Assembly (NCBI GenBank): GCA_027627685.1
Contig: CP091241.1
Coordinates: 2,542,396-2,606,395 of the forward strand
Direction of reading: 5' to 3'
Origin: Hyphomonadaceae bacterium ML37
GTDB taxonomy: Bacteria > Pseudomonadota > Alphaproteobacteria > Caulobacterales > Maricaulaceae
DNA: 64,000 nucleotides
Shown here: positions 34,108-44,532 of the stretch, in pieces
How the letters are laid out: each line of letters starts with the position of its first letter
Position numbering within the stretch: the stretch's first letter is position 1
Notes under the pieces: generated by a model
What the model was told of the DNA's origin: nothing
Databases searched by the model: none
What the model saw: the letters and a program-made list of their open reading frames with translations, nothing else
Position numbers and translations under genes: made by a program

Positions 34108-35528
34108 CCCGAGCGATATCCGTACGCAGTCCGCGCACCGGCAAAACCGATTACCGCTTCACGCCGCCTTCGGAGGCGGAGCTTGCCGGGACAGCGGCCC
34201 GCCTGCGCGCGGCTCAGCCCGGCTGGGCGTCGCTATCAATCGAAGAGCGCCTGGCGCGCCTCGTCAGCTGGGCCGATATCATGGCCCGCGAAATCGACGC
34301 CATCGCCGCCGCGCTGGAGGCCGATACCGGGCGGCGGCGGGTGGCGCGCATGGAAGTGCAAGGCGCCTGCGCCTCGATCCGCGGCTGGGCGGCGGGCGCG
34401 CCGGCGCTGGCGCCGAAGGCTGACTGGACCCCGGGGCGCAGCAATCCGGCGCTGAAGCATTCAGGACAATACATCCCCTATCCATTGCTGGGCGTGATCA
34501 GCCCGTGGAACTTCCCCCTCACCCTGTCGCTGATCGACGCCATCCCGGCGCTGGCCGCCGGTTGCGCGGTGCTGATCAAGCCGTCCGAGGTGACGCCGCG
34601 CTTTGCCGAACCGGTGGCGGCGAGCATTGCAGAAGCCGGCCTGTCTGACCTGATCGCGTTTGCGCCCGGCGCCGGGGAGACCGGCCAGCAGGTCATCGCG
34701 GTGAGTGATCTCATCTGCTTCACCGGCTCGGTCCCCACGGGGCGCAAGGTGGCCGCAGCCTGCGCCGGGCGCCTGATCCCGGCTTTCCTGGAGCTGGGCG
34801 GCAAGGACCCGCTGATCATTACCCGCAGCGCCGATCTGGAGCTGGCGGTGCGCGCAGCCTTGCGCGGCTCGGTCCTGTCCACCGGGCAGGCCTGCCAGTC
34901 CATCGAGCGCATCTATGTGGACCGTGCGATCCATGACGCCTTCCTGGAGCGCCTGGTGGAGGCGGCTGAAGGCGTGAGGCTCAACTGGCCCGACATCACG
35001 CAAGGCGAGATCGGTCCGATCATCTTTGAAAAACAGGCCGATCTGATCGCCGGACAGATCAAGGATGCGAAATCCAAAGGCGCGCGCGTGCACACCGGCG
35101 GCAAGGTGGAGCGCCATGGCGGGGGATTGTGGATCCGGCCCACCGTCCTCTCCAACGTCGACCACACGATGGCAGTGATGACCGAGGAGACGTTCGGTCC
35201 GGTCCTGCCCGTGATGGCGTTTGAGGATGTGGATGAGGCGGTCGCGCTGGCCAATGACACGGTCTACGGCCTGTCCGCGGCGGTGTTCGCCGGTGATCTT
35301 GATGAGGCTGAAGCCATCGCACGGCGCCTGGAAGCGGGCGCGGTCTCGCTCAATGACGCGGCGCTGACGGCGCTGTTCTATGAGGCGGAAAAGCAGAGCT
35401 TCCGGCAATCGGGCCTTGGGCCGTCACGCATGGGCGCAGCCGGACTGACCCGCTTCTACCGCCGCCAGGCGCTGATCGCCAATACCGGCGCGCCCGCCCC
35501 GCTGGCGGCGTTCCGCGAAGAGGGGTGA
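34104..35528 (+). CDS. NAD(P)-dependent aldehyde dehydrogenase
   Basis: A 474-residue aldehyde dehydrogenase with cofactor motif SPWNFPL, FTGSVPTGRKVA, the general base in LELGGKDPLI, and catalytic Cys in GSVLSTGQACQSIERIYV. The C-terminal EETFGPVLPVMAFEDVDEAVALANDTVYGLSAAVFAGD is standard. Translational coupling to the FAD oxidase (4-base overlap) suggests a two-step alcohol-aldehyde-acid route; the nitrilase homologue would once have acted on a related amide. Substrate cannot be named from sequence. Confidence 0.93.
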   Translation: MTRAISVRSPRTGKTDYRFTPPSEAELAGTAARLRAAQPGWASLSIEERLARLVSWADIMAREIDAIAAALEADTGRRRVARMEVQGACASIRGWAAGAPALAPKADWTPGRSNPALKHSGQYIPYPLLGVISPWNFPLTLSLIDAIPALAAGCAVLIKPSEVTPRFAEPVAASIAEAGLSDLIAFAPGAGETGQQVIAVSDLICFTGSVPTGRKVAAACAGRLIPAFLELGGKDPLIITRSADLELAVRAALRGSVLSTGQACQSIERIYVDRAIHDAFLERLVEAAEGVRLNWPDITQGEIGPIIFEKQADLIAGQIKDAKSKGARVHTGGKVERHGGGLWIRPTVLSNVDHTMAVMTEETFGPVLPVMAFEDVDEAVALANDTVYGLSAAVFAGDLDEAEAIARRLEAGAVSLNDAALTALFYEAEKQSFRQSGLGPSRMGAAGLTRFYRRQALIANTGAPAPLAAFREEG

Positions 35529-35540
35529 GGTGGTGCGGCG

Positions 35541-36536
35541 TCAGCCCAGGTGAATATAGACCAGCGCGGCGAGATAGGCGGCATAGCCGCCCGACAGCAC
35601 CACGCCCGCCACGCGGCCGATGGGCCGCTGGGTGAACACGAAGGCCGCGCCGGCCAACATGGCGCCGGCCATGACCCAGAAATCAAAGCGCAGGAAGATC
35701 GGGTCCACGGTGACCGAGACGCCGGCCAGATGCGCCGACACCGCGGTCAGCCCGCCCACGGCGGCGATGTTGAAGATGTTCGATCCGATGATATTGCCGA
35801 ACGCCATGGCGGCCTGCTTGCGCACGGCGGCGACGATGGCGGTGGCGAGCTCGGGCAGGCTGGTGCCGACGGCGAGCAAAGTGAGGCCGATGACCGCTTC
35901 GCTGATGCCCAGCTGACGGGCCAGCACCGAGCCGTTGGACACCACGAAATGGGCGCCCAGCGGCAACAGGACGAGGCCCACGATCAGGAAGACCGAGATC
36001 ATGAGGGCCGTGCGCGGCAGGCCGTCCATATTGTCCACGTCGGTCATTTCTGACAGCAGCGGATCGGCGGCGGCCTTGGGCCGGGTGGCGGACCAGGCGA
36101 GCCAGAGCACGTAGAGGACGATGGCCCCGATCAGCACCCAGCCTTCGCGCAGGCCGAACTCGCCGTTCAGGCCCAGGGCGATGAACACGGCGGTCAGGAC
36201 GGCGGCGATGGCGGTGTTGGTGCGCACGCCCGGCGCGCGGGTGACCAGCGGGGCGAACAGGGCCGCCACGCCGAGCACGAGCAGGATATTGGCGATGTTG
36301 GAGCCGACGATATTGCCGTAGGCGAGGCCCGGCGCGCCCTGGATCGCGGCGGCCACCGAGACCACCATTTCCGGTGCGCTGGTGCCGAAAGCCACCACCG
36401 TGAGGCCGACCACCAGCGGCGGCACGCCCATCTTGCGCGCCATGGCCGTGGCGCCGCGCACCAGCACGTCGCCGCCTGCCAGCAGCAGCACAATCCCGAT
36501 GACGACCATCAGGATCAGGAGGAGATTTTCAGCCAA
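35541..36536 (-). CDS. Calcium/sodium antiporter (CaCA family, YrbG-like)
   Basis: A 331-residue membrane protein of two homologous halves of five helices. Alpha repeats are seen as VVGLTVVAFGTSAPEMVVSVAAAIQG ... AYGNIVGSNIANILLVLG (about 43-90) and VIGLTLLAVGTSLPELATAIVAAVRKQAAMAFGNIIGSNIFNIAAVGG (about 213-262), the ion-binding GTSxPE and GSNI-N motifs of the CaCA family. It exchanges Na+ and Ca2+ across the inner membrane. Convergent with the aldehyde dehydrogenase over 12 bases. Confidence 0.94.
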   Translation of the reverse strand: MAENLLLILMVVIGIVLLLAGGDVLVRGATAMARKMGVPPLVVGLTVVAFGTSAPEMVVSVAAAIQGAPGLAYGNIVGSNIANILLVLGVAALFAPLVTRAPGVRTNTAIAAVLTAVFIALGLNGEFGLREGWVLIGAIVLYVLWLAWSATRPKAAADPLLSEMTDVDNMDGLPRTALMISVFLIVGLVLLPLGAHFVVSNGSVLARQLGISEAVIGLTLLAVGTSLPELATAIVAAVRKQAAMAFGNIIGSNIFNIAAVGGLTAVSAHLAGVSVTVDPIFLRFDFWVMAGAMLAGAAFVFTQRPIGRVAGVVLSGGYAAYLAALVYIHLG

Positions 36537-36568
36537 GGGCGCAGCCCCCGCTCAGCGACGGATTCGCG

Positions 36569-36649
36569 CTAGTCGAGGCGCTTGTTGTCGATCAGGTTCA
36601 AGATCGCGAACACACCAAAGCAGAGACCAAGGGCGATCAGAGCGGCCAT
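36569..36649 (-). CDS. 26-residue single-pass membrane peptide
   Basis: A tiny frame (ATG 36649-36647, TAG 36571-36569) encodes a hydrophobic helix, MAALIALGLCFGVFAILNLI, then DNKRLD. An AAAGGTGA ribosome-binding site sits 5 bases upstream of the ATG, which is unusually good. Small hydrophobic proteins of this type (KdpF-, CydX-like in size) often stabilise larger membrane complexes. It is 32 bases upstream of the antiporter on the same strand and could be its small subunit; that link is inference from position. Too short for similarity-based calling. Confidence 0.55.
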   Translation of the reverse strand: MAALIALGLCFGVFAILNLIDNKRLD

Positions 36650-36802
36650 GGGTTCACCTTTCAACAAAACTCGGGGGTTAAGGGTCGATTGCACAGGATA
36701 TAGACCGGCACGGCCTGTGACGGAAGAGTGCAGGCCCGGGGTATCACACAGGACGCGGCTGCGGTTATATCTTCATTCATAGCGGACCCGGCGGGGGGAG
36801 TG

Positions 36803-39505
36803 ATGCCCGACACGCCTTCAAGAAACGACCTCATGCGCAGGCTGACCACTTTGGTCCAGAGCGCCAGTCACATGCTGGTGGTGATGGCGCCGGACCTGAC
36901 CATTATGTGGGTCAACCGGGCGTGGGAAACGCGCACAGGCTATTCGCTTGATGTGGTGCGCGGGCACAACCCCGGACAGTTTCTGCGCTGCGCCGACACC
37001 GATCCCGAAACCGGCCCGATGCTGCGCCGTGAGATGGAGGCGGGCCGGCGGGTGCGCGTCGATATGCTGTGCGAGAGCCGGGACGGCGAACGGTACTGGC
37101 TGAACATCGATGTCCAGCCGACCTACGGCCCGGACGGCGCGGTGGACGGGTTTGTCGCGGTCCATACCGACATCACCGAACGCAAAATCCAGGAACAGGC
37201 CGCCATCGCGGCGCGCAACCGGCTGCAGGCGACGCTGAACGCCATGCCGGACATCGTTGTCGAAGTCGACCATGAGGGCCGGTTCATGGCGATACACGCC
37301 AACGATTCCGATCTGCTGATGCTGCCGGCGGAGGCTCTGGTCGGCCAGATGCTGGAAGACGTGCTGCGCCCGGAAGTCGCCGCCATGGGGCGCGCGCTGA
37401 TGGCCGAGGTGGACGCAACCGGCCTCGTGCGCGGCTATCGCGACGGCTTCGAGACGTCCACCGGCATACGCTGGTTCGAACTGTCCGCCGCGCCCCTTCC
37501 GCCTGAAGCGCCGGGTAGCGGGCGAGGCTATGTCGTCGTGGCGCGCGACATCTCCGGCCTGCATGACGCCGAGGTGGCGCTGCGCAAGGCCAACGACCGG
37601 TATGACCTGGCCGTCACCGGCTCTCTTATGGCGATCTGGGACAATGATATCGTGCGCAAAGAGGTCTATTTCTCGCCGCGCCTGAACGAGATTCTCGGCG
37701 GCCCGCCGGGCGACTGGGTCGGACCGACAGCTGACTTCATGGACCAGCTGCATACCGAAGACCGCGCGCGTATCGAAGCGGCCACGGGCCATCATCTGAG
37801 CACCGACGAACCCTATAATCAGGACATGCGCATACGCGATGCCCGCGGCGGCTATGTCCATGTGCGCGTGCGCGGCAAGGCGATGCGAGACGAGACAGGG
37901 CGGGCGGTGCGCATGGCCGGCTCATTGCTGGACATTACCGGAGAGCGCGAGGCTGAAGCCCAGGCCCGGCGCCTGGGCGTGCGCGCCCAGATCGCCCTGA
38001 AGGCCGGCAAGCTCGGGGTCTGGGAACAGGACGGCGCCACCGGCCTGGTCAGCATGGACGCAACGCTCGCCGAGCTTATGGACCGGCCGGGCCTCGCCGA
38101 CTCGCCCATGACGCCCAAGGACGCCTGGGCGTTCACCCATCCTGATGATCTTGAGAGGACGACCCAATTGCTGCGCGGCCTGATTGAGGGCGAGGTGGAC
38201 GAGGTGCAGTCGGAACACCGCATTCTCAAGCGGGACGGCACGCCGGTCTGGATCCTCGCCCAGGTTGGCGTGGTCGCGCGCGACTCCTCGGGCAAGCCCT
38301 TGCGCATTGTGGGCATCACCCAGGACCTGACCGACCGCAAGGCGGCCGAGCTGCGCCTGAAAGAATTGCTCGACGCCGCCGAAGCCGCCAGCGCCGCCAA
38401 ATCGCAATTCCTGGCCAATATGAGCCATGAGATCCGCACCCCTCTCAATGGCGTTCTGGGCATGGCCCAGCTGATGGAGCTGACCGCCCTCGATTCGCGC
38501 CAGCGCAGCTATGTGGAGACCATTCGGGCGTCCGGCCGCGCGCTGCAGGCGGTGATCGAAGATATTCTGGACATTTCGCGCATCGAGGCGGGCAAGCTGA
38601 CCCTGTCGCCCGAGCCGGCCCTGACCGGCGATATTGTGGTGCAGGCGCTGGCTCCGGTGGCCGGCGATGTGGCGCGCAAGGGGCTGAAAATCATCACGGA
38701 GATTGATCCTGCCCTGGAGGCGCCGGTGAAGGTCGATCCCCAGCGGCTGGCCCAGGTGCTGACCAATCTGATCTCCAACGCCGTCAAATTCACACAGCAC
38801 GGTCAGGTCGCCGTGCGCGCCCGCGCCCTGCCCGGCGGCTGGATCCGGCTTGAGGTGCGCGACACCGGGCCGGGCCTTGACCGCGCCCTTCAGGTGCGCG
38901 TGTTCGAGCGCTTCAGCCAGGCCGATATGAGCCCCAGCCGGGCCCATGGCGGCGCCGGGCTGGGCCTGGCCATCGCCCGCGAACTGACCGAGCTGGCCGG
39001 CGGGCGCATCGGCGTGGAATCCGAGCCCGGACACGGCGCCCTGTTCTGGGTGGAGCAGCCTGCGCCGCCCTGCAGCCCGGTCGAGCCCGCGCGCGCCGAA
39101 CCCCCCGCCCCGCCGCCGCCGGGACCGGCGCGGCGCGTGCTGGTGGTGGAGGACAATCCGGTCAATCGGGCCGTGGCGACCGGCATGCTGCATGAAGCCG
39201 GCTTCGTGGTCTGTGAAGCCGAGTGCGCCGCGGACGCCCTCGACTGTCTGCGCGAAGGCGGCGTGGACGCCATGCTTCTGGACCTGCATATGCCCGGCAT
39301 GGGGGGCGACGAGGCGCTGCGCCGCATCCGCGCTGGCGAAGCCGGAGCCGCGGATTTGCCAGTCTTCATCGTCACCGCCGACGTCACCAAGGATGCGCGC
39401 GAACGCCTGGACGGGCTGGGCGCCGACCGCTTCTTCGCCAAGCCGGTGGACGGACCGGCCCTGGTCAACGCCCTGCGCGCGCGCCTGACGGGGACTGCGG
39501 CGTAG
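36803..39505 (+). CDS. Hybrid histidine kinase with four PAS domains and a receiver
   Basis: A 900-residue soluble kinase. PAS domains lie at about residues 8-125, 130-255, 260-385 and 390-525, several ending in DITERK/DISGLHD/DITGERE/DLTDRK linkers. HisKA has [21 protein letters not shown] with phospho-acceptor His542; HATPase_c has LISNAVKFTQ and DTGPGLD ... [16 protein letters not shown]; after a Pro-rich linker the receiver starts RVLVVEDNPVNRAVA with Asp827 in LLDLHMPGMGGDEAL. No transmembrane helix, so an internal (redox or small-molecule) signal is likely. Start chosen at 36803, behind GGGGGGAG. Confidence 0.93.
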   Translation: MPDTPSRNDLMRRLTTLVQSASHMLVVMAPDLTIMWVNRAWETRTGYSLDVVRGHNPGQFLRCADTDPETGPMLRREMEAGRRVRVDMLCESRDGERYWLNIDVQPTYGPDGAVDGFVAVHTDITERKIQEQAAIAARNRLQATLNAMPDIVVEVDHEGRFMAIHANDSDLLMLPAEALVGQMLEDVLRPEVAAMGRALMAEVDATGLVRGYRDGFETSTGIRWFELSAAPLPPEAPGSGRGYVVVARDISGLHDAEVALRKANDRYDLAVTGSLMAIWDNDIVRKEVYFSPRLNEILGGPPGDWVGPTADFMDQLHTEDRARIEAATGHHLSTDEPYNQDMRIRDARGGYVHVRVRGKAMRDETGRAVRMAGSLLDITGEREAEAQARRLGVRAQIALKAGKLGVWEQDGATGLVSMDATLAELMDRPGLADSPMTPKDAWAFTHPDDLERTTQLLRGLIEGEVDEVQSEHRILKRDGTPVWILAQVGVVARDSSGKPLRIVGITQDLTDRKAAELRLKELLDAAEAASAAKSQFLANMSHEIRTPLNGVLGMAQLMELTALDSRQRSYVETIRASGRALQAVIEDILDISRIEAGKLTLSPEPALTGDIVVQALAPVAGDVARKGLKIITEIDPALEAPVKVDPQRLAQVLTNLISNAVKFTQHGQVAVRARALPGGWIRLEVRDTGPGLDRALQVRVFERFSQADMSPSRAHGGAGLGLAIARELTELAGGRIGVESEPGHGALFWVEQPAPPCSPVEPARAEPPAPPPPGPARRVLVVEDNPVNRAVATGMLHEAGFVVCEAECAADALDCLREGGVDAMLLDLHMPGMGGDEALRRIRAGEAGAADLPVFIVTADVTKDARERLDGLGADRFFAKPVDGPALVNALRARLTGTAA

Positions 39506-39609
39506 GGCTCCGTCCGTTTCATGCTCTGATTGCAGTGTGCGGCTATCGGCGGGCGGCTTGACGCCAGCCCCGGCCCCTTCAATTCTGGGCCGTCAAAAGG
39601 GGGGCGACC

Positions 39610-41079
39610 ATGGTCGAGACTGCAATCGGGTCTGAGGCGGGCAAAACCGCGCCGCCGGGCCCAGCCTGGCTGAACCGTGTTCTGGACATAACAGAGCAGT
39701 CCAGCTCCCTGACAGCCAACACGGCCCTGGTAATCATCATCGTGACAGCCAGCCTGATTCTGTCCCTGACGCTGGGATTTTTATTGCGTGATCTGTTCGA
39801 ACCGGCCGGGTCCATGGGGCTGCTCGCCGCGATCGCCATGATCGGAACCGTCGTGCCGCTGGTCGTCGCCACGCCGGCGGTGCTGTTTGGCGACGCGCTG
39901 ATTCTCAAGATCAAGGGCATGCAATCTGAATTGCACACGGCGCTGATTGACGCAGACCGGGCCAACCAGGCCAAGTCCGAATTCCTCGCCAATATGAGCC
40001 ATGAGATCCGCACGCCGCTCAACGGGATGATTGGCATGGCTCAATTGCTGGAAATGACCGCTCTGGACCCGCGCCAGCGCAGCTATGTGGACACGATCCG
40101 GGCCTCGGGCCGCGCGCTTCAGGCGGTGATCGAGGATGTTCTGGACATTGCGCGCATCGAAGCGGGCAAGCTGACCTTGTTCCCGCAGCCGGTGCGTCTG
40201 GCTGATGTGGTGCACGAGGCATTGCAGGCGGAGGCGGCGGGCGCCGCGACCAAGGGTCTGGCTGTCACAATCGAGATTGATGCGGCGCTGGAGGGCCCGG
40301 TTCTGATCGACCCTCAGCGCTTCGGGCAGGTTTTGATCAATCTCGTCTCGAACGCTGTGAAATTCACCGAGCAGGGCGGTGTGAACGTGCGGGCGCGCGC
40401 CCTGCCGCAGGGGTGGCTGCGCCTTGAAGTGGAAGACACAGGGCCGGGACTGGATCTGGCGTTCCAGGGCCGCGTGTTCGAGCGCTTCAGCCAAGCTGAT
40501 ATGAGCGCGAGCCGGGATCATGGCGGGGCCGGGCTGGGTCTGGCCATTGCACGCGAACTGACCGAGCTGGCCGGCGGGCGCATCGGCGTGGTCTCCGAGC
40601 CTGGCCACGGCGCCCTGTTCTGGGTCGAGCAGCCTGCGCCTCCGGCGGCCTGCGCGCAGGACACGCCCGAAGCCGCGCCCACCCCTGCACCGCCGGGCCC
40701 AGCACGCAGCGTGCTTGTGGTGGAGGATCACTCGGTCAACCGCGATGTGGCTGTGGGCATGCTCAGCCAGGCCGGCTTCCACGTCACCCAGACAGGCTGC
40801 GCCGCGGACGCGCTAGACCATTTGCGGTCGGGAACGGTCGACGCTGTCCTGATGGACCTGCACATGCCGGGGATGAGCGGGGATGAAGCGCTGCGCCGCA
40901 TCCGGGCCGGCGAGGCCGGGCCGGCCGATTTGCCGGTCTTCATCCTCACCGCCGACGTCACCAAGGATACGCGCGAGCGCCTGGACGGGCTGGGCGCTGA
41001 CCGCTTCTTCGCCAAGCCTGTGGACGGGCAAGCCCTGGTCAACGCCCTACACGCCCGGCTGAACGGGGCGGCGGCATAG
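39610..41079 (+). CDS. Membrane hybrid histidine kinase with receiver (paralogue of the preceding gene)
   Basis: A 489-residue protein with two transmembrane helices (about 38-58 and 66-90), a short linker, HisKA with [21 protein letters not shown] (His131), HATPase_c and a C-terminal receiver with Asp416 in [16 protein letters not shown]. From the HisKA domain to the end it is nearly the same as the kinase upstream, including the tail [17 protein letters not shown], so the two arose by tandem duplication with different sensor parts. Almost no periplasmic loop. Its TAG stop overlaps the GTG start of the receiver gene by one base. Confidence 0.92.
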   Translation: MVETAIGSEAGKTAPPGPAWLNRVLDITEQSSSLTANTALVIIIVTASLILSLTLGFLLRDLFEPAGSMGLLAAIAMIGTVVPLVVATPAVLFGDALILKIKGMQSELHTALIDADRANQAKSEFLANMSHEIRTPLNGMIGMAQLLEMTALDPRQRSYVDTIRASGRALQAVIEDVLDIARIEAGKLTLFPQPVRLADVVHEALQAEAAGAATKGLAVTIEIDAALEGPVLIDPQRFGQVLINLVSNAVKFTEQGGVNVRARALPQGWLRLEVEDTGPGLDLAFQGRVFERFSQADMSASRDHGGAGLGLAIARELTELAGGRIGVVSEPGHGALFWVEQPAPPAACAQDTPEAAPTPAPPGPARSVLVVEDHSVNRDVAVGMLSQAGFHVTQTGCAADALDHLRSGTVDAVLMDLHMPGMSGDEALRRIRAGEAGPADLPVFILTADVTKDTRERLDGLGADRFFAKPVDGQALVNALHARLNGAAA

Positions 41080-41447
41080 TGGCGCGCATCGCCCTGATCG
41101 ATGATGATCCGGTGGAGGCGCTGATCCTGCGCAGCCTGCTGGAGCATTCCGGATCGGAGCACACGCTGGCGCATGTCGCCACGGTGGAGGCGTTCGCCGC
41201 GGCGCCGCAGGCCGATCTGGTGATACTCGACCGCCGCATACCGCCCTGGGGGTGTTTTTCCGAAACCCTGCCCCTGATCGAAGCCAGCGGCTGGCGCGGC
41301 CCGGTCCTGCTGATCACCGCTGCGCCCGAAGGTGTGAGCGCGTCGTCGGATATTCTCAGACTGATCGGACCGGTGTCGAAATCGGATTTGCTGGAGCCTG
41401 AAGCGGTGGCGCGCGCGACCGGCGAGGCGCTGGCGGCGGGGGGCTGA
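41079..41447 (+). CDS. Single-domain response regulator
   Basis: A 122-residue stand-alone receiver domain starting at GTG, which shares one base with the stop of the kinase gene. The acidic pocket is Asp8-Asp9-Asp10 (IALIDDDPVEA), the phospho-acceptor is Asp51 in VILDRRIPPWG, and the lysine is in GPVSKSDL. The 55-60 loop PPWGCFSE is unusual for CheY-like proteins. With no output domain it probably relays phosphate from or to the adjacent hybrid kinases, or acts by protein binding. Confidence 0.85.
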   Translation: MARIALIDDDPVEALILRSLLEHSGSEHTLAHVATVEAFAAAPQADLVILDRRIPPWGCFSETLPLIEASGWRGPVLLITAAPEGVSASSDILRLIGPVSKSDLLEPEAVARATGEALAAGG

Positions 41448-41465
41448 GCTTACAGATCATCTCAA

Positions 41466-41498
41466 CAGAAAAAGGGCGGCTGTCGCCAGCCGCCCTTT
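41466..41498 (-). terminator. Intrinsic terminator of groESL
   Basis: AAAGGGCGGCTG (41471-41482), loop TCGC, CAGCCGCCCTTT (41487-41498) form a perfect 12-bp stem. On the minus strand it lies 35 bases after the groEL stop and is followed by a run of five T. It can also end the kinase operon on the plus strand, with a shorter T-run. Confidence 0.85.
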
Positions 41499-41533
41499 CG
41501 CGTAGGTGTAAGGTCGTGGGGGTACAGGCTTCC

Positions 41534-43204
<1,671 letters not shown>

Positions 43205-43237
43205 TCAGAAGATGGGTGGCGGAAATCGCGAGCTGCC

Positions 43238-43525
43238 TCAGGCCAGAATGCCCAGGATGTCGGATTCCTTCATGATCAGGAGTTCCTGACCATCAACCGT
43301 CACCTCGGTGCCCGACCATTTGCCGAACAGGATGCGGTCGCCCGCTTTCACGTCCAGTTGACGGACCGAACCGTCTTCCTTGATCGCTCCGCCGCCCACG
43401 GCGACGACTTCGCCTTCCTGGGGCTTTTCCTTGGCCGTGTCGGGAATGATGATCCCGCCTTTGGTCTTGGCTTCTTCTTCAACGCGCTTCACCAGCACGC
43501 GATCGTGCAGCGGACGAAATTTCAT
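43238..43525 (-). CDS. groES: Co-chaperonin GroES
   Basis: A 95-residue GroES starting [44 protein letters not shown], with the mobile loop [12 protein letters not shown] that binds GroEL and the C-terminal [10 protein letters not shown]. It is the first gene of the operon, 57 bases before groEL. A CIRCE element lies in the leader, 73 bases before its ATG. Confidence 0.99.
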   Translation of the reverse strand: MKFRPLHDRVLVKRVEEEAKTKGGIIIPDTAKEKPQEGEVVAVGGGAIKEDGSVRQLDVKAGDRILFGKWSGTEVTVDGQELLIMKESDILGILA

Positions 43526-43597
43526 GACCGTGTCTCCGTTATCGAGCGGTATCGCTCATCGTTCCGGTATCTGTCTGGCGGTCCGGGGACAGGGGCG

Positions 43598-43624
43598 TTA
43601 GCACTCTCACGCCCCGGCTGCCAA
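43598..43624 (-). promoter_or_regulatory. CIRCE operator (HrcA site) of groESL
   Basis: The plus strand reads TTAGCACTC - N9 - GGCTGCCAA. The left arm is a perfect CIRCE half; the right arm keeps 6 of 9 positions of GAGTGCTAA. Arm length, 9-base spacer and location in the groES leader identify it as the HrcA operator. One decayed arm predicts weaker repression. It lies just downstream of the sigma32-like promoter. Confidence 0.82.
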
Positions 43625-43633
43625 CGCTCGTGG

Positions 43634-43662
43634 AAGTAAGGGGGGCGCTGGCAAGCGTCAAG
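43634..43662 (-). promoter_or_regulatory. Sigma32-type heat-shock promoter of groESL
   Basis: On the minus strand CTTG (43662-43659), 18 bases, and CTTACTT (43640-43634) match the alphaproteobacterial heat-shock consensus CTTG-N17/18-CYTATNT at all but one position. The predicted start of transcription falls at the edge of the CIRCE element, the layout known in Caulobacter groESL, so heat induction by RpoH and repression by HrcA are both likely. Confidence 0.7.
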
Positions 43663-43820
43663 GGGCGGCGCAGCGCACAGGCGCCACAAAATTGCGCCAT
43701 CGGGAACGTATGCGTTCAGTGCGCGTTCATGCTAGGTTGATCAAAGCTTCGGCCTGGCCGGAAGCCTGCGCGCCGGGACTGCCCTGGCGCGCGAATACGA
43801 CATTCTCGAGGGAGTCTCAG

Positions 43821-44474
43821 ATGATTATCCGTTCTCTTGCCGCCGCAACCCTGGCCGTGAGCCTGGCTGCATGCACCACCACCGACCAATACGGCAACAC
43901 CAACCCGAACCGCACCGGACAAGGCGTCCTGGCGGGCGCGGCGGCGGGCGCTCTGCTCGGCATGCTGGCGGGCGGCGATGACCGCCGCAATGCGCTGATC
44001 GGCGCGGGCGTGGGCGCGCTGGCCGGCGGCGCGGTCGGCAATTACATGGACCGCCAGGAGCGCGACATGCGCGAGCGCCTGCGCGATTCGGGCGTGACCG
44101 TGCGCCGTGTGGGTGATGATCTGGTCCTGGTGATGCCGGGCAATATCACCTTCGCCACCGGCTCGGCGACCGTGAGCCCGCGCTTCAGCGGCGTTCTCCA
44201 TGATGTCGGCGACGTGCTGCAGACCTATCCGGCGACCTATGTGGACGTGGTCGGCCACACCGACAATGTCGGCTCGGCCCAGTTCAACCAGCAGCTCTCC
44301 GAGCGCCGCGCCAGCTCGGTGGCCGCCGAGCTGATCGGCCGCGGCGTGATCCGCGAGCGCCTGTTCGTGGCCGGCATGGGCCTGACCCAGCCGATCGCAG
44401 ACAACTCCACCGATGAGGGCCGCGCCGCGAACCGCCGCGTGGAAATCCGCATCGCGCCGCACCGCACCTCGTAA
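43821..44474 (+). CDS. OmpA-family lipoprotein with glycine zipper
   Basis: The start at 43821 gives 217 residues with a lipobox LAVSLAAC (Cys 18). A glycine-zipper segment (GVLAGAAAGALLGMLAGG ... LIGAGVGALAGGAVGNYMD, about residues 36-78) is followed by an OmpA C-terminal peptidoglycan-binding domain (about 95-215) with FATGSATVSPRF, VVGHTDNVGSAQFNQQLSERRA and NRRVEIRI. It is an outer-membrane lipoprotein tethering the envelope to peptidoglycan, of the YiaD/PAL-like type. A GGGAG RBS precedes the ATG and a GC hairpin terminator follows. Confidence 0.92.
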   Translation: MIIRSLAAATLAVSLAACTTTDQYGNTNPNRTGQGVLAGAAAGALLGMLAGGDDRRNALIGAGVGALAGGAVGNYMDRQERDMRERLRDSGVTVRRVGDDLVLVMPGNITFATGSATVSPRFSGVLHDVGDVLQTYPATYVDVVGHTDNVGSAQFNQQLSERRASSVAAELIGRGVIRERLFVAGMGLTQPIADNSTDEGRAANRRVEIRIAPHRTS

Positions 44475-44506
44475 TCATCTCTCAGGCTCACGCCTGACAG
44501 ACGCAG

Positions 44507-44532
44507 CGCCCGGCCCTCAAGGCCGGGCGTTT
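44507..44532 (+). terminator. Terminator-like hairpin after the OmpA lipoprotein gene
   Basis: CGCCCGGCC (44507-44515), loop CTCAA, GGCCGGGCG (44521-44529) form a perfect 9-bp stem 33 bases after the stop codon, followed by only three T, so termination may be partial. Confidence 0.65.
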
